Origin: Cylicocyclus nassatus | Taxonomy: Eukaryota > Nematoda > Chromadorea > Rhabditida > Strongylidae | Direction of reading: 5' to 3' | Assembly: GCA_958299035.1 (NCBI GenBank) | Contig: CATQJL010000112.1 | Location: forward strand, 10,082,880 to 10,146,879 | Length of the DNA stretch: 64,000 nt | Shown: positions 56,401 through 64,000 of the stretch, one piece after another | Layout of the letters: the number at the start of each line of letters is the position of its first letter | How positions within the stretch are numbered: the stretch's first letter is position 1 | Translations under genes and position numbers: made by a program | Notes under the pieces: model-generated | Seen by the model: only the letters and a program-made list of their open reading frames with translations | What the model was told of the DNA's origin: nothing | Databases searched by the model: none

Positions 56401-57071
56401 GCATCTCTAACTGGCAAATCGCGCACGACTGTCGCGTGAAGTATGTGCAGGGCCTGTCATAATCAAAGCTCGCGTTTCTCAGTAAACCTTTTCCGTCCGG
56501 CCTTAACCTTTATCATAGTTGATAGGCAGATAGCTCCCGGTGTTGAAGTGCCTGCAAGCCTCTGTGAAAATCTTGGATGCACTGTATAACAGAACTATCA
56601 TGTACTATTTATGAAGAAATTGCATTGTAAGGTGACATGACTGCAAAACTCAGCAACCGTCTAATCCTCCACTACAGCTGCGATGTCCTTAACTCAAAAT
56701 ACACCAATTCGCGAAAATTCTCTAAGGTAAAAATAGAAGCAGTTGTGCAGCATGAGTTTTACAAGCAAGAGTGCTCATTAGTGTGCACCTTTGCGTATTA
56801 AAAGCATAAGCAACGCAAGGAAAGAGAAGCATGCATGTCAACACATTTCCAGTATATGAACTTGGAACTTGAGCTTGAATTTGATAGCTGTTTTTTTTGC
56901 TGATTTGGTGCCAATAGCAGTGTCAACTACCTCACTGACCGAAAAAGCATCAAGTACATTGCACATGTTATTTGCTGTCGCAAGCAGTCGGACGAATGCG
57001 ACTTTCCATACAAAAGGTGATCATGATTGCAAAAAGATGCATTACCGAGTTTTGCGGAGAAAAACGCAGAC

Positions 57072-57444
57072 GAAGCGAGCAGTGGCGATCCCAAAATTTC
57101 GGGCCGGGGGGCGACAAAAACTTTTCTGAGTGAAGCTGCGTGGCGTTAGCCAGAAAATTTTGAGAAGCATCCCAAAAAATTTCAAAAAATTTTTTGGGAT
57201 GCTTCCCAAAATTTTTCCGGACCCAGCCCATGGCCCCAAAATATTAGAAAAAGGGGGCGTGGCGGTAGCCACGCCCCGAAATTTTTTTCTAATTTGAATT
57301 TTTGAAAATTTTAAAAATTATTTTTGTTATGTAAAAGTATAAACAAGTCACTTGCACATTTTTATAACCCATATAAGTAACTTTTGAAAACTTCGCGGCC
57401 CATCGTGGGAGGGGGGGGGGGGGGGGACCGCCACTGGAAGCGAG
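57072..57444. mobile_element. hAT-type MITE copy with 8-bp TSD (CAGTGGCG family)
   Basis: Ends CAGTGGCGATCCC (57080) and GGACCGCCACTG (57436), flanked by the exact duplication GAAGCGAG (57072-57079, 57437-57444). The opposite arm of the host foldback, at about 55215-55240, lacks it and shows the empty site. Confidence 0.92.
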
Positions 57445-58362
57445 CTTGATGCTCAGCAGTTCGCTCTACAACAAACTCGAATAATCTAAGTACGCGGAGT
57501 TCATTCGAATACGAATTCGAATAAACATTCGAATAAAACATTCGAATAAAATCTATTCGAAACCCCGTTTTTTTCATCATTCGAGTTTTCGAATTTTATT
57601 CGAAATCCCGTTTTTTGATTATTCGAGTTTTCGAATTTTATTCGATTCTTCGTTTTTTGAGTATTCGAGTTTCGAATTTTTTTCGAAACCCCGTTTTCTC
57701 AATTATTCGAGTTTCGAATTTTATTCGAAAATGGAAAAGCTTCGAATATCGAATTTCGAATGCGAATATATTCGAATGTTTTATTCGAATGATCGAATTT
57801 CTATTCGATTCGGACCTAAGTATACTAGGGGGCTGAATATGATTGGATCGGCTCTAGCCAGATATGTCGGCAAGTTTGAGATGTGATTGCTTTAGTTATT
57901 CGATAAATCATTCGAATATTTATTCGAAATTCGACTTCCAATATTCGAATATATTCGATATTCATTCATTCGATATTTTTGATTTTCCGAATTTATTCCA
58001 AATTCATTTATTCGATATTTTTGATTTTCCGAATTTATTCGAAATTCGTTTATTCGAAATTTTTCCTTTTCGAATTTATTCGATATTCATTCATTCGATG
58101 AAAAATTCTGGAATTACCCAAGCATAGTCCCTATAATGGAATATGTGAAAATCCGCGCGACCTCAACTTTAGTGAGACACTGCCTTTAAAGGGCGCCATA
58201 CAGTTCTGTCAAGCAGGCTCTGACGTTTCTTGGTCATAGCAACACGATAACTCTAGGCGAGCCTCGGGGCTTGCTGGACTTCAAAATTCTCGCACGCCGT
58301 GCGGAAACGTGTCTGTGAATTACGGCGCAATGCTAGGGCTACCCGCAGCGTTGGGCGTGTTG

Positions 58363-59434
58363 GTTATCGCCAGGGTTGAGCGAGAGGTCAGGCACAAGTC
58401 CTTCAAAAACGACTCCCCCCCTGTGACCTCCTAAAATGACCCCTTCGCTTCACCTCCAGGACCTTAGACTGTGATATTTTGAAGAAGACCAGCCTTTACT
58501 GGAGGGTTCTTGTTTTTTGGCCGTAGGCCCAACTTTCTGCGATTGCACAACCACACGCATGACGGCAAGTTTTGAACTTGGATAGCCCTCTTTTCAGAGT
58601 TATAGTTTTTGGAGGGGTGGAGTGTTTGGCTCCAAATTCTCAATATAGAAAGAAGATGCTTTGCGCTCAATACTCATACTAAAAAAGGAGCGATTTTTGA
58701 ACATTAAAGGCAAGTTAAAGGGGTCAGGCGCAACCCCTCAAAAGCTCAGGCGGCCTGACCTTTTAAGGGGTTGCGCCTGACCCCATTAACTTTATTTTCG
58801 AGGAAGCTTTTCTATCCATTTTTTATGTGATTCGCTAGCACAACTCTCGAGGATTCCACAACAAGTGTTTGAGCTTGTTTCGACTTGTTTCGGCCTTGTA
58901 GTAATCCGTAGAGTTAAAGCACTTAATGTAAGGAACGCGCCGGTTTGAAATTTGGCAGCACTTCTTACTTCACTATTTGAAAGCGATTTGAAGCCTGATT
59001 TTCAGCATAGGGTTGCAGGGAAAGTTACTTTGTTATGAGTATAAAAAAGCTGGCTATTTTCACTTTTGAAGCCAAGTTAATCATGTTTGAAAATCACGCT
59101 TTCTAGACGTTGCGAAACACTAGAAAATGCGGTAGATAATGACTTTAGAGCTCATAGAGGCAATCTGACATGCTGATTACGGAAATAATACCCATTTCAC
59201 GCAGCGGCTGAAATTTCGATTGTGGAAACAATCAGTATGCTGTTTACGACCGTCATTACTGTACTGGTGATTACGATATCCACCGGACTAGCGCATTTCT
59301 TTTTCACCTTCGTAGTATCTCCCCAAATGAACGGATTTGGTTCTTAATTACGACCCCCCCCCCCCTCAGTCATACCCCCAAGACGACCCTCCAGGTCAGG
59401 CGCGCCTGACCTCACGCTCAACCCTGGTTATCGC
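58363..59434. mobile_element. Non-autonomous hAT element, 1056 bp
   Basis: Exact 8-bp duplication GTTATCGC at 58363-58370 and 59427-59434. Terminal inverted repeats CAGGGTTGAGCGAGAGGTCA and TGACCTCACGCTCAACCCTG. CAGGG ends with 8-bp TSD are diagnostic of hAT. No transposase frame inside, but C-runs (58416, 59351) and a long hairpin at its middle. Confidence 0.9.
58704..58793. repeat. 90-bp hairpin inside the hAT element
   Basis: TTAAAGGGGTCAGGCGCAAC...CTCAGGC pairs with GCCTGA...GTTGCGCCTGACCCCATTAA with few mismatches. Possibly a still smaller foldback nested within the hAT element, sharing GGTCAGGCG with its terminal repeats. Confidence 0.7.
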
Positions 59435-61146
59435 TCTCGGTTTCTGTTTAGCAGTGGAGTCGGATTTCTGGTATTTCATGTCTCGTTTGATCTTGGAATT
59501 CGATGATTGTTGTAAACTTCGCAGAGGCGGACTGGCATTGAAAATCAAATCTTTATCAGATTGTGACCTTTATGCGAGAGGTATTAAAGCAGATGTTTGA
59601 AGATAACTTTTCCATTGGTAAATTTTTATTGTGTTTAACGCATGCGTGTAAGGCCGTCCTTGGACACATATCGCGCATTCATCGATTGCTTGCCGGGACA
59701 CCCGCGGGTATCGTCCCGGCTTATCGGTTACTCAACGAGGAGCCCTCAGGATGGACATGGCGTTGCATATGTAGTTGACGGGGGCTCGCCATAATCGATA
59801 AGTAGTGAGACAGGTCGAGCGGGAGGAGCAGCGTCGAGGATAAGCATGATTATTTGTATGATTTTGGCTATGTTTCGACTTTAGTAATGTGCGTTTATGC
59901 TGAATGAAGTGGGCCGCCAACGATCGTTTAATGGCAATTGAGTAATCCCTAAATGTAGCCTTCCGGCAGATGTCTAGGCCTTGCTAACTCCGCCCACTTC
60001 CTTGCGACGACATTCTCCTTGAATAAGAACTCCTCAATCCTTGACTGGCAAACAATCGGACCGTACTGTTCACCCGTTAATGCCTGCTTTCGACAAGGAT
60101 AGCTCCAGGGGCACTATCCATGGTTCTCACAAAATAGCGAAAAGAAATTACTTAGAGAATCACGCTTTTTAAGTAACATATTTGAAATCAGTGCCATGAA
60201 AAGGCTTGGACAAACAAAATGTAAGTCGAGGACAGTCTGGACATTGCCTCAAAATAGCCGCTTGATATAGTGGACCGGGGCATTTTAACATATGAGTTAA
60301 TTTGACTAACACCTAGCAAAGCTGTAGTAGGAGAATGGAGCCCTAAAAACTCCTGTCTTTCAGATTTATCTTCATTGATTCCCACGGGCGTGCAGGGACG
60401 AGCAAGTCGTCCGATGGTAGTATTGTGCACATCTCGAAGCCAGGTAAGGGTATTTACGCATAAATGATTGATTTGATGCATGTCTCGCTCTGAAATGTGA
60501 AAAAGGCCAGATCCATGGCCCTTCGTTTTGCCACGTCTGCTTCGAAAGCAAAATCATTAAGCAAGTCCGACCTGTGGGTGAGTTTTGCGAATAGTACGAC
60601 CGTAGAGGACAACAATGTGAGATTAAATGCCGGTTACCGACTCAAGAACTGCCAATAATTATTCAACACGGAGATTAGATAAGCGACATTGGGAACGTTT
60701 GCCTTCAGCTTGAAGGCACGTCCACCCAGAATGAGGCCGATGAGATTTTGATGCCTAACAGTAGTGGGGCCCTCAATTGCATACTCCAGCTCGCGCTTGC
60801 AAAAGTTGCTTCCGAAGCGAGAAAGTTGCTGCGAAAATCGACCGGATCACAGATTGCCACGTTGGCTCCTCCCCTTTGAGCGGGCGGGACGTTCGTCCGC
60901 CCATCCGTGCGCGGCCAACCAATTACCGTTCCGATGAAATCGCTCTGCGGGTTCTGAAAATGGGGCTTTTCGTGGTTTTCGCGGATTTCCGACCTGATAT
61001 TCGGAATCAAGGGTGAATGCCCTTGAACGGCAAAAACATGGAGGTCGAAATTCTGGAACGGTGCTTTCAAAACGATCGGTGACGTAAGTAAACTTCTTTC
61101 ACATCGTTGCACTGTCATATCGCTTAGAGTTTCAACGATTAAGGCC
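59435..61146. other. No supported gene; strongylid-repeat-like segment
   Basis: The stretch 60830-61080 on the minus strand has an unbroken frame (HSPLIPNIRSEIRENHEKPH), which may be a widespread repeat since it lacks splice sites and a family. The remainder shows no feature. Confidence 0.3.
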
Positions 61147-61335
61147 TTACGAGGGAAGTACTTTCAATGGCCTTGGTTGTTTGACATGAGATACATACCA
61201 TCTGAAGCAGCTTCGAACGCTGTTTTCAAATCTGCTTTCCTTTTCTGCAGAACGCTCTTCTGAAGAAAGTTATGGAAGCCTGAACATCCTATTTTGGAGC
61301 GCTCATCAAGTTTGAGGGCGCTGCTATGTGCGTTG

Positions 61336-61412
61336 CTGGTGCAGTAGTGTAATGATTACTTGCTGACATTGAATGCGAGAGGTTAATGGTTCAAATCCGG
61401 GGAAGAGCGGGC
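61336..61412 (+). other. tRNA-Gln-like sequence, left arm, decayed
   Basis: Box A TAGTGTAATGATTA and box B GGTTCAAATCC are present, and the anticodon region CATTGAA recalls tRNA-Gln(TTG). The acceptor and anticodon stems do not pair well, so this is a tRNA-derived pseudogene rather than a functional gene. Confidence 0.55.
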
Positions 61413-61730
61413 TATTTTGCATTTTGAATGTGACTTTAAGCACTCTAAATCGTCTGCAGACACTTACTGTAATGCCTTAGCACAAACAGGAGAGAACATC
61501 TTTTCGACTAATGACAGTGTGCACTTTTGGAGCTTTATGTGGTGACAAACGTGCTAGCCCATGTTTGGTCCTGTTTTACTAAAGAGGAAGTCAAATAGAA
61601 TTTCAGACTCTCATTACAAGCAGTTTCGCCAGAAAATTCTTTTTCTAGGTCACTTGTGCCAAAGGCATTACAGTAAGTGTCTGCAGGCAATTTAGAGTGC
61701 TTTCAAACTCACAATCAATAAGCAAAATAG

Positions 61731-61812
61731 TTCGCTCTCCATCGGATTCGAACCATCAACCTCTCGCCTTCAATGTCAGCAGCTAACCATTACATTACTG
61801 CACCACCAATGC
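61731..61812 (-). other. tRNA-Gln-like sequence, right arm, better preserved
   Basis: Minus strand: box A TAATGTAATGGTTAGC (tRNA-Gln has GTGTAATGGTTAGC), CATTGAA at the anticodon position and a consensus box B GGTTCGAATCC. The anticodon stem is imperfect. It could still act as an internal pol III promoter. Confidence 0.55.
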
Positions 61813-61996
61813 ACATAGCAGCGCCCTCAAACTTGATGAGCGCCCCAAAATAGAATGTTCAGGCTTCCATAACTCTCTTCAGAAGAGCGTTCCGCAGAAA
61901 CGGAAAACAGATTTAAAATCAGCGTTCGAAGCTGCTTCAGATGATATGCATCTCATACCAAAAGGCCACGGCCATTGATAGTACTTCCCTTGTTAG

Positions 61997-62379
61997 AGAA
62001 AAAATGATGGGTACAACAGTTGTCTGCTCATATGCGGTGCTGCAAAAGTTACGGATAGCACGAAAGGCAAGACCACCCATTCTAACAATTCTTTCCTAGA
62101 AAGAACTCTTCTTACAAACTTTTCTATACGCGGTGTATTCGACCATTCTGTTCTTGTGAATTCGCAACATATGACTCCCATATTATTTTCTGCACAACAC
62201 GTTGGACAAAATACCCTGTCGTCGGTATGCAGCATTGAGTCGATGCGTAGAATTGATGAGTACTCCTTCACCTAACGTGACTGGCGTGCTTTTAGACTGT
62301 TTCGTAAGCCGTGTTTATTTATCTGAAACAGAAAATTTCCAAAATAGTAACTTTAGAATAGTTTTGTGAACTGTTTTAG
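61997..62379. other. No supported gene
   Basis: A minus-strand open frame (61993-62271) with several Cys (CPTCCAENN) has no recognised family and no clear splice sites. Confidence 0.3.
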
Positions 62380-62880
62380 AATATGCATGTCCTGTATGGA
62401 GCCCCTCTCTTAGGAAGCACAAAGATAGCCTGGAGAAGGTTCAGAGAGTTTTTACCAAACTTCTCTTTTACCATTGTTTTCCTAACCCATATCCACGTTT
62501 GCTCCCACATTATGACGATCGCTTAAAACACTGGGTTTTAAATACCTCTCATATGAAGGAGTTATTCACGATCTTGTACTTGCATTCAGGATTTACAGAG
62601 GTGAAACTAAGCTGAGACCTTCTAAATACTGGGTCTTCAAGCCTAGTTATGGAAAACTGGTGGAATTTCTATTTATTTACCAACGAGTGGTGGGCGGAAT
62701 CGGTTTTGTACCTGTTCGAAAATGAGTTTTTCTACCCAAAGAACTTTTAGCCTGCGAAAATAGTACATCATTCAAACGTGAAATCAAGAAGAAGAACTTG
62801 AATGATTTTTTTCTTTGCGTAGAACTCGCTTATCAGTCGCTTCATGCTAGATCATGCTCTTCTTGCCAGCCGTGTGCACT
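62380..62880 (+). pseudogene. CR1-like LINE relic, reverse transcriptase C-terminus
   Basis: Frames read VLEYACPVWSPSLRKHKDSL, EKVQRVFTKLLFY and YDDRLK, then with frameshifts VIHDLVLAFRIYRGETK, KYWVFKPSYG and FKREIKKKNLNDFFL. Typical CR1-superfamily C-terminus, a third family member besides 20578 and 45650. Multiple lesions. Confidence 0.82.
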
Positions 62881-63119
62881 TCTGACTCTCAATCAGCGCA
62901 TGTGTCCAACAAATTCTACTTTTCATTCCATCTTTGCTGCTTTGCTAGACTTGTTATTCTACTAACTTGAGCATCATGTAGTTTCGAGCCCAGTCTAGCA
63001 GACAACTTGTCTAGTTCATACAGCTTACTAATCCTAACTACGCTCGCTTAATTTGCAAACTTCCTAATCATCTTCGGAGCTCAGGACCCTCCCCAGCAAG
63101 CCGTGTTGGGCGGGGCTCG
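62881..63119. other. No feature seen
   Basis: Flank of the LINE relic; nothing recognised. Confidence 0.35.
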
Positions 63120-64000
63120 CCAGTATACTATACTTGAATAATTCGAAAATTTTTCATCGAATGAATGAATATCGAATAAATTCGAAAAGGAAAAATTTTG
63201 AATAAATGATCGAATAAATTCGAAAATAAAAAATCTCGAATAAATGAATATCGAATAAATTCGAAAATTAAAAAATATCGAATGAATGAATTTCGAACAA
63301 ATTCGGAAAATCAAAAATATCGAATGAATGAATTTCGAATATATTCGAACATTGAAAGTCGAATTTCGAATAAATATTCGAATGCTTATCGAATAACTAA
63401 AGCAATCAAATCTCAAACTTGCCGACATATCTGGCCAAAGCCGATCCATTCATTATCAGCACCTTCGTATCCCCTACATCAACCCCTAGCTCAATATTTT
63501 CCAAAAATTGCTGAAATCGATAAAATAGATTTCGGTTTTAATCAGCATCCTCACTTACCCCCTTGTACCAACTCCAAACCTCGCAGCTCAAGATTTTCCA
63601 AAAATCGATAATCTAGTGCCGATAATCTGATCGATATCTTGTATGGTATAAGCTAGTCGTGGACGAAGGCATGTGGTTTTTTTCCACAAATCCCCTATAA
63701 CCCCGGGCATACCGCAGGCATTTCAGTGGCGACGTGGTATGGCAATACTCAAATTGTCCAAAACCTATTCTAAAAGTACAAAATAAAGGGCATTTATCTT
63801 TTTAGTAAGTTGTACACGCTAAACACTTTTGATAAGCTGCCATTACATGTGAAGACATCTCGTAACTGACAAATCGCGTACGGCGATCCAAACCGTCTGA
63901 TCCTGCACTACAACTGCGATGTCCTTTACTCACTATACACCAATTCGCAAAAAACTCCAAGGTAACGAATAGGCAGTTGTGCAATAATCTATGCGAGCAA
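63120..64000. mobile_element. Second copy of the TTCGAATA foldback element, cut by the window end
   Basis: Follows 55780-56760 in the same orientation: GAATAATTCGAAAATTTTTCATCG start, TATCGAATAAATTC array (63130-63400), GCCGATCCATTCAT, two of the CCAACTCC dispersed units (63480, 63560), and at the end GACAAATCGCGTACGG and CTACAACTGCGATGTCCTT, matching 56410-56700. The left end lacks the outer TIR-bearing part. Confidence 0.72.

Larger units (their letters stand above)
54573..58189. mobile_element. 3.6-kb foldback element with TTAA ends
   Basis: Inverted ends AGGCAGTGTCTCACCAAAAT (54577) and ACTTTAGTGAGACACTGCCT (58185), each next to TTAA (54573-54576, 58186-58189). The TSD could be TTAA or the inner TA. 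Large inner arms are mirrored, for example ACTCGGTAATGCATC...TCGCATTCTTCCGACTGC at 55238-55300 against its inverse at 56985-57055, and the TTCGAATA arrays on both sides. No transposase was found. A hAT MITE interrupts the right arm. Confidence 0.75.
61147..61996. repeat. 850-bp foldback with tRNA-like sequence in each arm
   Basis: Arms from AAGGGAAGTACTATCAATGG-type ends inward are mirrored over about 330 bp (GAAGCAGCTTCGAACGCTG and its inverse; GACACTTACTGTAATGCCTT and its inverse). The centre of about 160 bp is unpaired. Each arm holds a tRNA-Gln-like region in the orientation pointing inward. Confidence 0.8.

Noticed and set aside
60705..61118. 137-aa minus-strand frame
   Set aside because: No splice sites or recognised domain; it looks like a common intergenic repeat rather than a gene.
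1..64000. CRISPR arrays, bacterial operons or phage-like defence systems
   Set aside because: The DNA is clearly nematode nuclear; the repeats are minisatellites and foldbacks, not spaced direct repeats.

Overview
The window is eukaryotic and reads as a clade V (strongylid or hookworm-like) nematode genome. The evidence is short GT-AG introns (48-511 nt, plus one of 1.2 kb swollen by transposons), TTTCAG-type cis- and trans-splice acceptors, an APH-1 orthologue resembling that of Caenorhabditis, a typical cuticle collagen, and a repeat load of RTE, CR1-like, Penelope-like, mariner, hAT and Harbinger-type elements. This assignment rests on recognised families, not on a database search.

Host genes that I could assemble exon by exon: (1) aph-1, a gamma-secretase subunit, 8 exons, 3559-5381 (+), 302 aa; (2) a cuticle collagen with a glycine-rich N-terminal spacer, 8 exons, 22223-23919 (+), 431 aa, behind a TATA box; (3) part of an EF-hand gene, 26057-26310 (-); (4) a 411-aa C2H2 zinc-finger gene, 6 exons, 36064-39633 (+), whose introns are full of foldback elements; (5) a 72-aa coiled-coil protein, 48228-48691 (+); (6) a 530-aa membrane protein with a possible BPI/TULIP-like lumenal or extracellular region, 8 exons, 50221-52890 (-). 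A few other exon candidates are listed with low confidence. The genes look functionally unrelated and no operon is evident.

The rest is dominated by mobile DNA. 6.3-10.0 kb: a hAT-type MITE with 8-bp target-site duplication (TSD), split by an almost complete RTE LINE that has its own 11-bp TSD, one in-frame stop, and an HDV-like ribozyme fold starting at its first base. 10.9-13.0 kb: two adjacent TA-flanked foldback elements. 15-21 kb: RTE and CR1-like relics. 24.7-25.3 kb: a 5'-truncated Penelope-like insertion (18-bp TSD) with an intact GIY-YIG C-terminus and a hammerhead ribozyme motif. 28.7-34.4 kb: a second Penelope family in at least three decayed pieces, two of them head to head. 34.8-40.4 kb: small MITEs, including a family with 9-bp TSDs and a Harbinger-like family with TAA TSDs. 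41.6-47.8 kb: a compound inverted repeat. 53-54 kb: a dead mariner transposase. 54.6-58.2 kb: a foldback element with TTAA ends, carrying TTCGAATA arrays and interrupted by a hAT MITE; a second copy runs off the window end from about 63.1 kb. 58.4-59.4 kb: a non-autonomous hAT with perfect 8-bp TSD. 61.1-62.0 kb: a foldback with tRNA-Gln-like sequences in both arms.

The most informative signals are the two candidate self-cleaving ribozymes at positions expected from independent TSD evidence, the loss of a normally invariant histidine in APH-1, the double-membrane-anchored protein, and the 9-bp-TSD MITE family.
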